Positions 1 through 11,700 are shown, counted from the first letter of the stretch. The stretch: DNA of 64,000 bases from Sympetrum striolatum (GCA_947579665.1 CANPUZ010000031.1:310001-374000), one strand, 5' to 3'. The notes: generated by a model not told the origin, from the letters alone. Made by a program: numbers and translations.

Positions 1-398
1 TATTCGCGAGAACTTACAAACTCTTGCCAAATTTCCGAGACCAGCATTTGAAAAGATAATTTCCTCTGAATAGCGGCAAACCAAAACATCCGAAAATTAA
101 CAGGTAATTTCGACGTCAGATATATCATAAGCGAATCAAATGGAATTAGCGATAAATCAGAGACATGAATGACCGAACTCAAAAAATTAAACAAGTTTTC
201 GGATTCGACGTTTGCCAAGGGAAGAATATCCGAAAGTAATAACTTGACAGAATCCAACTTAATGGAATTAGCGGAATAATCTTCCGAGGACGCTTGCGTT
301 GCAGTTTCCATATTGGCAATCTCTCGAGAACTACCTCGATTACGACGATCTTTAGAGGAACTTAAATAACCTTTGGCGTAAGGATTAGGAGGTGGCAT
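1..398 (-). CDS. Gag-Pol N-terminus (partial), Ty3/gypsy
   Basis: Only about the first 132 codons of the polyprotein are in the window; the frame is open and continues past the left edge. The first ATG is at 396-398 (CAT on the + strand). Upstream of it the frame is open only to a TTG directly after a stop codon, so the ATG is the sensible start. The sequence matches the middle copy apart from one arginine where that copy has leucine, an A/C difference at the position equivalent to 6477. This part is gag-like and lacks the zinc knuckle, which lies further left outside the window. Confidence 0.85.
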   Translation of the reverse strand, partial: MPPPNPYAKGYLSSSKDRRNRGSSREIANMETATQASSEDYSANSIKLDSVKLLLSDILPLANVESENLFNFLSSVIHVSDLSLIPFDSLMIYLTSKLPVNFRMFWFAAIQRKLSFQMLVSEIWQEFVSSRE

Positions 399-571
399 TA
401 ACACGAAACAATACTTACAATTGGAGCGCAATTAGAAAAAATCAAGAACGTCAGCATTGAAGATACGAAATAACAACATGTCAAAGAATCAACAGGGAAT
501 ACTCACAAACAGAGTCCATAAGATGTCGATAAAAGCAATTTTGCAAGAACAGAGTTGTGAATCAAACCACG

Positions 572-582
572 CTCTGCTACCA
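572..582 (-). other. Primer binding site, initiator tRNA-Met
   Basis: The + strand reads CTCTGCTACCA, the 3' end of animal initiator tRNA-Met including CCA. The element's sense strand (minus) is therefore complementary to that tRNA. Three bases separate it from the LTR. The match extends further out (AAACCA, two mismatches, then this core), as expected of a tRNA-primed LTR element. The same site lies beside the other two LTRs. Confidence 0.8.
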
Positions 583-585
583 ATT

Positions 586-1210
586 TGTGCCACCTTATTT
601 TTCTGTACTCGGAAAGAACTGAAAAATATTCGGTAACTCAATAACTACTCTGAACAGCAATCAGCTCGGGATATCGAACATCGGAAAATCAATCAGAGAA
701 TGAGTTTCAACCATAAATATAATAAGTAATAATATTAAGAGGTCAAACAATATCATACAACAAAATAACACTTTAAATTGAACTGCTCATTTACAATTAG
801 TACAAAATCACCCAATACGAACGTCGATTCGGGAAGACTCCGAATTCACAAGACGTCGAAACATTCTCTCCTCACAACAACCTTCTTCAAGAAGTCTCTT
901 AGCAGAAGTGTCTTAGAACAATCCCCACTTCTCACACCAGAACCAATCTAGACTCGCCCTTGAGTTCACGGTCACACAGTGAACGGGACAGGCTGGCTGG
1001 CACGCCTTTCACACGTAACCGCGGAATAATCTCCGTTCGAACTTTTGACTCTTGGCAAAGATTTTGTATTCTTCCACCATTTGGCATAAAAAGCGAACAG
1101 GAGTCGAAGGCGCCACCCTTCGCCACCCTAAGTCACCATAAGTCAGATTCACTCTGGTCACTCCGGTCACGCCGTCACGTCGGCACGAAATTATCGACGA
1201 AATTGCCACA
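586..1210 (-). repeat. LTR, shared by left and middle copies (625 bp)
   Basis: The LTR begins TGTGCC and ends GCCACA on the + strand, so it is TG...CA in the element's own direction. It has a primer binding site on the left and a polypurine tract on the right. It thus works as 5' LTR of the left copy and 3' LTR of the middle copy. It holds a cluster of GTCAC motifs near 1132-1187. I saw no difference from the other two LTRs. Confidence 0.92.
1132..1187. promoter_or_regulatory. GTCAC motif cluster in the LTR
   Basis: Five or more GTCAC/GTCAG pentamers (AGTCACC, AGTCAG, GGTCACTCC, GGTCACGCC, GTCACGTC) fall within about 55 bp of the LTR, in its U3-like half near the element's 5' LTR end. Closely spaced repeats of this kind are often transcription-factor sites. 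No factor is identified; the regulatory role is inference. Confidence 0.3.
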
Positions 1211-1228
1211 TCCCCCCTTGCTTTTTGG
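1211..1228 (-). other. Polypurine tract, middle copy
   Basis: On the minus strand this is an 18-base purine-rich run ending GGGGGGA directly before the LTR's TGTGGC. It is the expected primer site for plus-strand DNA synthesis and fixes the LTR boundary. Confidence 0.85.
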
Positions 1229-1308
1229 AAAAAAATATGTCCATCTTCTTTTTTCAAACAAACGAAGGGTTCATAGTTCTTTAATTGAGCCAATTGGGAT
1301 AAGTTCAC

Positions 1309-1440
1309 TGGCTATCAATAGGGAACACAATGGCACTGTCTTAATTATGATGGCCAGAAAGAAGTAACTGAGTTAACTGGACATCAACTAGGCACACAAT
1401 AGCATTGTCTCTTTTATGATGCCCAGAAAGAAATAACAAT
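1309..1440. repeat. 69-bp diverged tandem duplication in the element
   Basis: Two consecutive related segments, 1309-1377 and 1378-1440, share landmarks such as ATCAA, CACAAT, CACTGTCT/CATTGTCT and CCAGAAAGAA. The second copy of the pair is at 7441-7572 in the next element. Confidence 0.6.
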
Positions 1441-1950
1441 GTCGCTTGATCACAATATCACACCAGTGGCAGTCTCTATAGATTCATAATATTCCAAGCA
1501 CATTGTTTAGGCATCAACAATTTAGAAATTAATTGTAACAAATATAAATGTGATATCATAATTATTAACTTAACTATCAATTAATTATATAATTGGCAGG
1601 ATTAAACCCTTTTCAGTAGTGCAATTACAGAAAATAACCTTAGTAAATATAGAATGGAAGGCATATTTATTGGCAATACACTTTTTGCCAGAAATTAGGG
1701 CCAAAATTACACTAAATGAAAACATTGTGGACTGAGATGAGTTCCAAAGGGTTGGAATAACTTTCAGTCAAGAAGACAAGAGAGCAACAGAAAGACTTTT
1801 CTGTTTATTAACAAAAACTTCCATTTTACAAAATTGGGTGCCCGATTCTTTGGAAAACACAGAAATATTTGTTATTTACGAATTATCATTAGTTTAATTA
1901 TGTGGGGCAATAGATAAAATAACAAATGGTGTCCTTGAATATTAACAAAG

Positions 1951-2036
1951 GAGCAGAACAAATATAATAACTCAATTACAATAAATGCCAAATGAGCAGA
2001 ACAAATATAAGAAATCATTTAAATGAATGCCAAGTC
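1951..2036. repeat. 43-bp tandem duplication in the element
   Basis: GAGCAGAACAAATATAA occurs at 1951 and again at 1994, each followed by a related AT-rich stretch ending in AATGCCAA. The matching pair in the right copy starts at 8083. Confidence 0.6.
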
Positions 2037-2591
2037 CTCCATTAAATTAGCAGCTACTTAGAAACATAGTCAAACAATTAGCATAATTGTGCTGTGTGAT
2101 GCCTTCATTTGCCATAAATATACTTCAAACAATACAATAATTACTTAATTCAGATAGATCTGTCCCTAAGGGGTCCAAAACCCATGTAAAACTGAAAACT
2201 GGGGCTGTTTTCAGGAATAGAGTCTCTTCTCTGCCTTTACAATATTATTCAAGGGCAAAACCCAAAAAAAAGAACACAGGTTAGCTAAATAGGTCAAAGA
2301 AGAGAACTCATATGGCCCGGATACCCAATTGTGGAATTTAGGGTACCGGAGAACTTCGCTTTGACACAATGTCGAAAGGTGTATAGAAAATATTTCTAAC
2401 ATAAAGTTAGGTGGTAGTTGCGACAAGAGAATCTTGCCGGGCGATGCAGATCCCATCCTGCTACGCCACCTATCAATATTAACAGTATTATGTCAAATAC
2501 TAAATACAAAAACATCCAAGAGACACAACAGAATAGAAACAAGTTTAAGGACCGTGAATTTGCATGAACTCATTGGGCAAACAACTCTTCA

Positions 2592-5500
2592 TTAATGATA
2601 TGCTTTTAATTGCGAAACATGTGATATTTTCTCCTTGTTAGGCCCAACCTGTAACACCACAGTAACAGGAGTAACAAATCTTAGAATTGAAAAGGGTCCT
2701 GACCATAGAGGCTCCAATTTAGACATTCTTTTCTTCAGTTTTGAACTTACTGAATGATTTTGAGTCAGTACTAAATCCCCTATTTTGAATTGTGGTACTG
2801 AATGTAATTTGTTATAAGAGGCAGCATATCTTTTGTGAGCCTTGTTTAAATTTTGAACTGCTTTGGTCCAGTGCTGCCTGAGATCCCGGTCAGAGCAAGA
2901 AGTATCAACAACACAATTAGGTAGGTCCCACACATTATCTAGGGGATGTGGAATCAATCTACCTAGAAACAATTTAGCAGGGGAATATAAAGTACTTTCA
3001 TGAACTGATGTATTAAATGCAAATGTCAAATCTCCCAGGAATTCATCCCAGATTTTATGAGAAGGCGTACAATAGGCAGACAGTGCAAAACGCAGATTTC
3101 TATGAACTCTTTCAACCAGATTAGGACAGGGATAGTAAGGGGCTGTATGTACTATTTTAATCCCAACTTTGAAGCAAGCATCTTTAAAGGCAGACGAGGT
3201 AAAAGCAGTAGCATTATCAGACACAATATATTTGGGATAGCCAAATTTTGGGAACAAATTATGAAATAACACATGTATTGCACTTTTGGATGAAGCATCT
3301 CTCACAGATTCAAGGAAAACAAATTTAGAAAAACCATCAATTACTGTAAAAATATAACAATTTCCTGATTTGGATCGAGGAAGGGGACCCACGAAGTCAA
3401 TGAAAATTCTCTCCCAAGGGTGGCTAATAGGCTGAGAAGATAATACACCAGAAGAAAGAACATTTCTGGGCTTTGTTATCTGACATACCGAACATCTTTT
3501 AACCATTTCAGTGATCTCAGTCTTAAAGTTTGGCCACCAATAACTCTGGGATATTTTTTGGACAGTCTTAAATATGCCTAAATGCCCCGAACTAGGTAAA
3601 GAATGGAAATATTGGAATAACATTGGTCTAATGACAACAGGAACAACAACTCTAAAGTTTTTAGCCTTACTAACTTTAGAACACAATAGATTATTCTTTA
3701 GAGCAAAAGAAATCCCATTTTCTTTAACTAACTTAAGTCCATCATTAGTTAATTTATTAATAAGTGGTACACAGTAAGGATCATTATTTTGGTGGGTTCT
3801 AATATCAACAAAAGACATAGGTAGCTTATGTAAAAAACAAGAAGTAGCAGACTCTTGTACCTGAATTCTGGAGAGACAATCTGCTGGTTTATTTAAATTA
3901 GCCTTAATATGATGTATTGTAAACTTATAAGAAGATAATTTTAAAACCATCCTAGCAATTTTTCCCAATTGCTTTGGATGATTAAACAGCCAGGTTAAAG
4001 CCCCATTGTCTGTATACAAATGGAAAGGTCTAAATTGTAAATAATCTTTAAATTTTTCAATACCCCAGATACATGCCATGCATTCCAATTCATATGCAGT
4101 TAGCTTCTGTTCATGTGGATTTAAAGTTCTACTAGCATATGCCACAGGACAGTATTTCCCATCAATATGGTGATTTAGGACTGCACCAAGAGCCACATTA
4201 CTGGCATCGACAAATAAATGGAAATCACGAGTGAAACAAGGCATTGATAATACAGGAGGGTTGGCTAAAGCATTTTTTAATTTATTGAAGGCGTCATTGT
4301 GAACAGTAGACCACACAAACCTTGCATCTTTTTTCTTGAGTTGATTTAGAGGGTGGGCAATCTCCGCATAGCCAGGAATAAATTTAGAATAAAAACCTGC
4401 CATACCTAGAAATCTGGACACTTGCTGAAGATTTAGCGGAACAGGAACATTCTGAATGGGTCTAACTCTTTCCGGGTCAATATGGAGACATCCCCCTCGA
4501 AGAACATGCCCAAGAAATGAAATAGAATTTTGACACAGCTTCATTTTTCCTGGATGAAGAGTTAGCCCAGCGTCTCGCAGTTTTTGGAGTACAGCTCTCA
4601 GATGGACTAAATGAGAGCTGATATCCTTTGAAAATATACAAAGATCATCAATATAAGGATACACACAATTATATTTCAAATCACCAAGAACAAGATCCAT
4701 TAAACGAGTGAAAACTTGTGGAGAATTGACAAATCCAAAAGGCAATCTGGTGTATTGAAAGAGACCGAAAGGCGTTACAAAAGCAGTATATTTCTTAGAA
4801 GACTCACTCAAAGGTATCTGATTAAAGGCAGAATTTAGATCAAGAATAGAAAATACTTTAGCCTCAGACAGGTATTGAAATGCATGTTCTACCGAAGGAG
4901 TTGGATAGGGGTCTACCTGTACTTTTCCATTTAATTTTCGGTAATCCACCACCAATCTCCAACCTTTATCCCTCTTGGGAATAAGAAATGCCGGTGAAGC
5001 CCATTGAGATGTGGAGGCCTCAACCACACCTTGCTGAATCAGAGATGATACAGAATCTTGTAGGATCTTGGCTTTGGCTGGAGGCAAAGAAAATGGATGC
5101 GACCTCACAGGAGTGGTATCTGTAAGCTGGATTTCATAAGCCATTACACCAGTAGACCCAAGTTTGGTAGTAATGACGTCTGGAAATTCATTAATAAGTT
5201 GCACCACGTCCTGTGGAATATCAGAATTATCAGAAGGGGAGCATGAGTTCACCAGTTTGTTCGATCCCAGATTGGTAGATAATGCAGGGGAATCCCTTTT
5301 AACGGAAGAGCTTGAGCTTAGCACCGGGTGAGCAGTATCTCGTGAACTGTTCTCAAGCTGCCTATCAATGAAGGGGATTATTTGAGTGGGATCAGACTGA
5401 AAAGTGAAATAGTTATGGCCTAAGATCATTCTAGTTTTTAACATAAAATCCCTACCAATTAGTACTGGAAATGGCAAGTCAACAAGGTAGAAATAATGGC

Positions 5501-6530
5501 TCCAAGAGAATGAGCTGACCTTGACCTTCACCTTAATTTGCTGAGTTAACGTAAATGTGGCTCCTCCAAGGCCTCGAATTTGAATTGGGGACTGAAGAGT
5601 TTTAACCGAACGTAACTGTAAATTGTTACAAGAATTAACATCAATCAGCGAATAAGTAGAACCAGAATCGATCAAGGCTTCAAGAGAATGATTACCAATT
5701 GTCACCTTAACAATTGGCAAAGCAGGAGCCAAAGAATCTGTAGCATGGAACATAGTAATAGCCGGCCGATTCGAATTTCGTCTTCGCTGACGACAATTGC
5801 CAAAAGTATGACCTTGACGATTGCAAAAAGTACAAGTGATTGCACGTGGCGAATTGGGGTTGAAAGTAGCCGAATAATTAGCGAAATCCATCAGCTGCTT
5901 CGAGGCGTACGACAATAATTGCTTCAATTCTAAAATATTAGTAGGCTTACTTCGGAAAACGAACGTACTTCGTGTGAGAGGATTTACTCCATCGAGAACA
6001 ATAGAAACGAGCTCAATATCAGATAAAGACAACCCCAAAACCTTTGCCGAAACAGTTACAACATTTAAAAACTCCAAGGGAGGCTCGGATGGCATTTGAT
6101 AACGTTTGACTTTAGCTGCAATCAAACGCTCGTATTCGCGAGAACTTACAAACTCTTGCCAAATTTCCGAGACCAGCATTTGAAAAGATAATTTCCTCTG
6201 AATAGCGGCAAACCAAAACATCCGAAAATTAACAGGTAATTTCGACGTCAGATATATCATAAGCGAATCAAATGGAATTAGCGATAAATCAGAGACATGA
6301 ATGACCGAACTCAAAAAATTAAACAAGTTTTCGGATTCGACGTTTGCCAAGGGAAGAATATCCGAAAGTAATAACTTGACAGAATCCAACTTAATGGAAT
6401 TAGCGGAATAATCTTCCGAGGACGCTTGCGTTGCAGTTTCCATATTGGCAATCTCTCGAGAACTACCTCGATTAAGACGATCTTTAGAGGAACTTAAATA
6501 ACCTTTGGCGTAAGGATTAGGAGGTGGCAT
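2592..6530 (-). CDS. Gag-Pol polyprotein of a Ty3/gypsy retrotransposon, intact
   Basis: One uninterrupted frame of 1312 codons from the first ATG (6528-6530). The frame is open 11 codons further up to a TTG just after a stop. Order of domains: gag-like segment; one CCHC zinc knuckle (C233, C236, H241, C246); aspartic protease with DSG at about 288; reverse transcriptase with VVDYRKLN near 526, motif A aspartate near 564 and YIDD at 626-629; RNase H with D775, E814/E816 and D841; integrase with an HHCC zinc site (H976, H983, C1013, C1016), catalytic D1045, D1105, E1140 and a GPF module near 1278. The order PR-RT-RH-IN is that of Ty3/gypsy elements. Gag and pol are fused without a frameshift site that I can see. 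All catalytic residues I looked for are present, so it could encode active proteins. Transcription would start in the 6718-7342 LTR. Confidence 0.95.
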   Translation of the reverse strand: MPPPNPYAKGYLSSSKDRLNRGSSREIANMETATQASSEDYSANSIKLDSVKLLLSDILPLANVESENLFNFLSSVIHVSDLSLIPFDSLMIYLTSKLPVNFRMFWFAAIQRKLSFQMLVSEIWQEFVSSREYERLIAAKVKRYQMPSEPPLEFLNVVTVSAKVLGLSLSDIELVSIVLDGVNPLTRSTFVFRSKPTNILELKQLLSYASKQLMDFANYSATFNPNSPRAITCTFCNRQGHTFGNCRQRRRNSNRPAITMFHATDSLAPALPIVKVTIGNHSLEALIDSGSTYSLIDVNSCNNLQLRSVKTLQSPIQIRGLGGATFTLTQQIKVKVKVSSFSWSHYFYLVDLPFPVLIGRDFMLKTRMILGHNYFTFQSDPTQIIPFIDRQLENSSRDTAHPVLSSSSSVKRDSPALSTNLGSNKLVNSCSPSDNSDIPQDVVQLINEFPDVITTKLGSTGVMAYEIQLTDTTPVRSHPFSLPPAKAKILQDSVSSLIQQGVVEASTSQWASPAFLIPKRDKGWRLVVDYRKLNGKVQVDPYPTPSVEHAFQYLSEAKVFSILDLNSAFNQIPLSESSKKYTAFVTPFGLFQYTRLPFGFVNSPQVFTRLMDLVLGDLKYNCVYPYIDDLCIFSKDISSHLVHLRAVLQKLRDAGLTLHPGKMKLCQNSISFLGHVLRGGCLHIDPERVRPIQNVPVPLNLQQVSRFLGMAGFYSKFIPGYAEIAHPLNQLKKKDARFVWSTVHNDAFNKLKNALANPPVLSMPCFTRDFHLFVDASNVALGAVLNHHIDGKYCPVAYASRTLNPHEQKLTAYELECMACIWGIEKFKDYLQFRPFHLYTDNGALTWLFNHPKQLGKIARMVLKLSSYKFTIHHIKANLNKPADCLSRIQVQESATSCFLHKLPMSFVDIRTHQNNDPYCVPLINKLTNDGLKLVKENGISFALKNNLLCSKVSKAKNFRVVVPVVIRPMLFQYFHSLPSSGHLGIFKTVQKISQSYWWPNFKTEITEMVKRCSVCQITKPRNVLSSGVLSSQPISHPWERIFIDFVGPLPRSKSGNCYIFTVIDGFSKFVFLESVRDASSKSAIHVLFHNLFPKFGYPKYIVSDNATAFTSSAFKDACFKVGIKIVHTAPYYPCPNLVERVHRNLRFALSAYCTPSHKIWDEFLGDLTFAFNTSVHESTLYSPAKLFLGRLIPHPLDNVWDLPNCVVDTSCSDRDLRQHWTKAVQNLNKAHKRYAASYNKLHSVPQFKIGDLVLTQNHSVSSKLKKRMSKLEPLWSGPFSILRFVTPVTVVLQVGPNKEKISHVSQLKAYH

Positions 6531-6703
6531 TAACACGAAACAATACTTACAATTGGAGCGCAATTAGAAAAAATCAAGAACGTCAGCATTGAAGATACGA
6601 AATAACAACATGTCAAAGAATCAACAGGGAATACTCACAAACAGAGTCCATAAGATGTCGATAAAAGCAATTTTGCAAGAACAGAGTTGTGAATCAAACC
6701 ACG

Positions 6704-6714
6704 CTCTGCTACCA
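6704..6714 (-). other. Primer binding site of the middle copy
   Basis: CTCTGCTACCA on the + strand, three bases left of the LTR at 6718. It is complementary, in the element's sense, to the 3' end of initiator tRNA-Met. Confidence 0.8.
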
Positions 6715-6717
6715 ATT

Positions 6718-7342
6718 TGTGCCACCTTATTTTTCTGTACTCGGAAAGAACTGAAAAATATTCGGTAACTCAATAACTACTCTGAACAGCAATCAGCTCG
6801 GGATATCGAACATCGGAAAATCAATCAGAGAATGAGTTTCAACCATAAATATAATAAGTAATAATATTAAGAGGTCAAACAATATCATACAACAAAATAA
6901 CACTTTAAATTGAACTGCTCATTTACAATTAGTACAAAATCACCCAATACGAACGTCGATTCGGGAAGACTCCGAATTCACAAGACGTCGAAACATTCTC
7001 TCCTCACAACAACCTTCTTCAAGAAGTCTCTTAGCAGAAGTGTCTTAGAACAATCCCCACTTCTCACACCAGAACCAATCTAGACTCGCCCTTGAGTTCA
7101 CGGTCACACAGTGAACGGGACAGGCTGGCTGGCACGCCTTTCACACGTAACCGCGGAATAATCTCCGTTCGAACTTTTGACTCTTGGCAAAGATTTTGTA
7201 TTCTTCCACCATTTGGCATAAAAAGCGAACAGGAGTCGAAGGCGCCACCCTTCGCCACCCTAAGTCACCATAAGTCAGATTCACTCTGGTCACTCCGGTC
7301 ACGCCGTCACGTCGGCACGAAATTATCGACGAAATTGCCACA
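6718..7342 (-). repeat. LTR, shared by middle and right copies
   Basis: 625 bp, identical by eye to 586-1210. It is the 5' LTR of the middle copy and the 3' LTR of the right copy. The polypurine tract of the right copy abuts it at 7343. Confidence 0.92.
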
Positions 7343-7360
7343 TCCCCCCTTGCTTTTTGG
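7343..7360 (-). other. Polypurine tract, right copy
   Basis: Same 18-base tract as at 1211, directly next to the LTR end at 7342. Confidence 0.85.
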
Positions 7361-8723
7361 AAAAAAATATGTCCATCTTCTTTTTTCAAACAAACGAAGG
7401 GTTCATAGTTCTTTAATTGAGCCAATTGGGATAAGTTCACTGGCTATCAATAGGGAACACAATGGCACTGTCTTAATTATGATGGCCAGAAAGAAGTAAC
7501 TGAGTTAACTGGACATCAACTAGGCACACAATAGCATTGTCTCTTTTATGATGCCCAGAAAGAAATAACAATGTCGCTTGATCACAATATCACACCAGTG
7601 GCAGTCTCTATAGATTCATAATATTCCAAGCACATTGTTTAGGCATCAACAATTTAGAAATTAATTGTAACAAATATAAATGTGATATCATAATTATTAA
7701 CTTAACTATCAATTAATTATATAATTGGCAGGATTAAACCCTTTTCAGTAGTGCAATTACAGAAAATAACCTTAGTAAATATAGAATGGAAGGCATATTT
7801 ATTGGCAATACACTTTTTGCCAGAAATTAGGGCCAAAATTACACTAAATGAAAACATTGTGGACTGAGATGAGTTCCAAAGGGTTGGAATAACTTTCAGT
7901 CAAGAAGACAAGAGAGCAACAGAAAGACTTTTCTGTTTATTAACAAAAACTTCCATTTTACAAAATTGGGTGCCCGATTCTTTGGAAAACACAGAAATAT
8001 TTGTTATTTACGAATTATCATTAGTTTAATTATGTGGGGCAATAGATAAAATAACAAATGGTGTCCTTGAATATTAACAAAGGAGCAGAACAAATATAAT
8101 AACTCAATTACAATAAATGCCAAATGAGCAGAACAAATATAAGAAATCATTTAAATGAATGCCAAGTCCTCCATTAAATTAGCAGCTACTTAGAAACATA
8201 GTCAAACAATTAGCATAATTGTGCTGTGTGATGCCTTCATTTGCCATAAATATACTTCAAACAATACAATAATTACTTAATTCAGATAGATCTGTCCCTA
8301 AGGGGTCCAAAACCCATGTAAAACTGAAAACTGGGGCTGTTTTCAGGAATAGAGTCTCTTCTCTGCCTTTACAATATTATTCAAGGGCAAAACCCAAAAA
8401 AAAGAACACAGGTTAGCTAAATAGGTCAAAGAAGAGAACTCATATGGCCCGGATACCCAATTGTGGAATTTAGGGTACCGGAGAACTTCGCTTTGACACA
8501 ATGTCGAAAGGTGTATAGAAAATATTTCTAACATAAAGTTAGGTGGTAGTTGCGACAAGAGAATCTTGCCGGGCGATGCAGATCCCATCCTGCTACGCCA
8601 CCTATCAATATTAACAGTATTATGTCAAATACTAAATACAAAAACATCCAAGAGACACAACAGAATAGAAACAAGTTTAAGGACCGTGAATTTGCATGAA
8701 CTCATTGGGCAAACAACTCTTCA
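7361..8723 (-). other. Long non-coding 3' region of the right copy
   Basis: Equivalent of 1229-2591 with no difference noticed, including both tandem duplications (7441-7572 and from 8083). No coding function recognised. Confidence 0.7.
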
Positions 8724-11700
8724 TTAATGATATGCTTTTAATTGCGAAACATGTGATATTTTCTCCTTGTTAGGCCCAACCTGTAACACCACAGTAACAG
8801 GAGTAACAAATCTTAGAATTGAAAAGGGTCCTGACCATAGAGGCTCCAATTTAGACATTCTTTTCTTCAGTTTTGAACTTACTGAATGATTTTGAGTCAG
8901 TACTAAATCCCCTATTTTGAATTGTGGTACTGAATGTAATTTGTTATAAGAGGCAGCATATCTTTTGTGAGCCTTGTTTAAATTTTGAACTGCTTTGGTC
9001 CAGTGCTGCCTGAGATCCCGGTCAGAGCAAGAAGTATCAACAACACAATTAGGTAGGTCCCACATATATCTAGGGGATGTGGAATCAATCTACCTAGAAA
9101 CAATTTAGCAGGGGAATATAAAGTACTTTCATGAACTGATGTATTAAATGCAAATGTCAAATCTCCCAGGAATTCATCCCAGATTTTATGAGAAGGCGTA
9201 CAATAGGCAGACAGTGCAAAACGCAGATTTCTATGAACTCTTTCAACCAGATTAGGACAGGGATAGTAAGGGGCTGTATGTACTATTTTAATCCCAACTT
9301 TGAAGCAAGCATCTTTAAAGGCAGACGAGGTAAAAGCAGTAGCATTATCAGACACAATATATTTGGGATAGCCAAATTTTGGGAACAAATTATGAAATAA
9401 CACATGTATTGCACTTTTGGATGAAGCATCTCTCACAGATTCAAGGAAAACAAATTTAGAAAAACCATCAATTACTGTAAAAATATAACAATTTCCTGAT
9501 TTGGATCGAGGAAGGGGACCCACGAAGTCAATGAAAATTCTCTCCCAAGGGTGGCTAATAGGCTGAGAAGATAATACACCAGAAGAAAGAACATTTCTGG
9601 GCTTTGTTATCTGACATACCGAACATCTTTTAACCATTTCAGTGATCTCAGTCTTAAAGTTTGGCCACCAATAACTCTGGGATATTTTTTGGACAGTCTT
9701 AAATATGCCTAAATGCCCCGAACTAGGTAAAGAATGGAAATATTGGAATAACATTGGTCTAATGACAACAGGAACAACAACTCTAAAGTTTTTAGCCTTA
9801 CTAACTTTAGAACACAATAGATTATTCTTTAGAGCAAAAGAAATCCCATTTTCTTTAACTAACTTAAGTCCATCATTAGTTAATTTATTAATAAGTGGTA
9901 CACAGTAAGGATCATTATTTTGGTGGGTTCTAATATCAACAAAAGACATAGGTAGCTTATGTAAAAAACAAGAAGTAGCAGACTCTTATACCTGAATTCT
10001 GGAGAGACAATCTGCTGGTTTATTTAAATTAGCCTTAATATGATGTATTGTAAACTTATAAGAAGATAATTTTAAAACCATCCTAGCAATTTTTCCCAAT
10101 TGCTTTGGATGATTAAACAGCCAGGTTAAAGCCCCATTGTCTGTATACAAATGGAAAGGTCTAAATTGTAAATAATCTTTAAATTTTTCAATACCCCAGA
10201 TACATGCCATGCATTCCAATTCATATGCAGTTAGCTTCTGTTCATGTGGATTTAAAGTTCTACTAGCATATGCCACAGGACAGTATTTCCCATCAATATG
10301 GTGATTTAGGACTGCACCAAGAGCCACATTACTGGCATCGACAAATAAATGGAAATCACGAGTGAAACAAGGCATTGATAATACAGGAGGGTTGGCTAAA
10401 GCATTTTTTAATTTATTGAAGGCGTCATTGTGAACAGTAGACCACACAAACCTTGCATCTTTTTTCTTGAGTTGATTTAGAGGGTGGGCAATCTCCGCAT
10501 AGCCAGGAATAAATTTAGAATAAAAACCTGCCATACCTAGAAATCTGGACACTTGCTGAAGATTTAGCGGAACAGGAACATTCTGAATGGGTCTAACTCT
10601 TTCCGGGTCAATATGGAGACATCCCCCTCGAAGAACATGCCCAAGAAATGAAATAGAATTTTGACACAGCTTCATTTTTCCTGGATGAAGAGTTAGCCCA
10701 GCGTCTCGCAGTTTTTGGAGTACAGCTCTCAGATGGACTAAATGAGAGCTGATATCCTTTGAAAATATACAAAGATCATCAATATAAGGATACACACAAT
10801 TATATTTCAAATCACCAAGAACAAGATCCATTAAACGAGTGAAAACTTGTGGAGAATTGACAAATCCAAAAGGCAATCTGGTGTATTGAAAGAGACCGAA
10901 AGGCGTTACAAAAGCAGTATATTTCTTAGAAGACTCACTCAAAGGTATCTGATTAAAGGCAGAATTTAGATCAAGAATAGAAAATACTTTAGCCTCAGAC
11001 AGGTATTGAAATGCATGTTCTACCGAAGGAGTTGGATAGGGGTCTACCTGTACTTTTCCATTTAATTTTCGGTAATCCACCACCAATCTCCAACCTTTAT
11101 CCCTCTTGGGAATAAGAAATGCCGGTGAAGCCCATTGAGATGTGGAGGCCTCAACCACACCTTGCTGAATCAGAGATGATACAGAATCTTGTAGGATCTT
11201 GGCTTTGGCTGGAGGCAAAGAAAATGGATGCGACCTCACAGGAGTGGTATCTGTAAGCTGGATTTCATAAGCCATTACACCAGTAGACCCAAGTTTGGTA
11301 GTAATGACGTCTGGAAATTCATTAATAAGTTGCACCACGTCCTGTGGAATATCAGAATTATCAGAAGGGGAGCATGAGTTCACCAGTTTGTTCGATCCCA
11401 GATTGGTAGATAATGCAGGGGAATCCCTTTTAACGGAAGAGCTTGAGCTTAGCACCGGGTGAGCAGTATCTCGTGAACTGTTCTCAAGCTGCCTATCAAT
11501 GAAGGGGATTATTTGAGTGGGATCAGACTGAAAAGTGAAATAGTTATGGCCTAAGATCATTCTAGTTTTTAACATAAAATCCCTACCAATTAGTACTGGA
11601 AATGGCAAGTCAACAAGGTAGAAATAATGGCTCCAAGAGAATGAGCTGACCTTGACCTTCACCTTAATTTGCTGAGTTAACGTAAATGTGGCTCCTCCAA

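Larger units (their letters stand above)
1..1210 (-). mobile_element. Ty3/gypsy retrotransposon, left copy, cut by window edge
   Basis: This is the 5' end of a third element copy: LTR (586-1210), primer binding site, leader and the first part of gag. It runs leftward out of the window. Base 1 corresponds to base 6133 of the middle copy, so the tandem period is 6132 bp. The LTR also serves as 3' LTR of the middle copy, because a polypurine tract abuts its right side. Confidence 0.93.
1229..2591 (-). other. Long non-coding 3' region of the middle copy
   Basis: About 1.36 kb separates the pol stop from the polypurine tract. The longest frame is 81 codons (2211-2456, minus); it resembles no env, chromodomain or other family I know. 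The region holds two small tandem duplications (1309-1440 and 1951-2036). It is repeated in the right copy at 7361-8723. Confidence 0.7.
586..7342 (-). mobile_element. Ty3/gypsy retrotransposon, complete middle copy
   Basis: A complete element of 6757 bp: 5' LTR 6718-7342, primer binding site 6704-6714, single gag-pol frame 6530-2592, long non-coding 3' part 2591-1229, polypurine tract 1228-1211 and 3' LTR 1210-586. There is no env-like frame. Both LTRs are shared with neighbouring copies, so target-site duplications cannot be seen. LTR identity and the open frame suggest a young, possibly active element. Confidence 0.94.

Noticed and set aside
960..1367. 135-codon + strand frame across the LTR and 3' region
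   Set aside because: It spans the LTR boundary and polypurine tract, antisense to the element, and recurs only because the element does.
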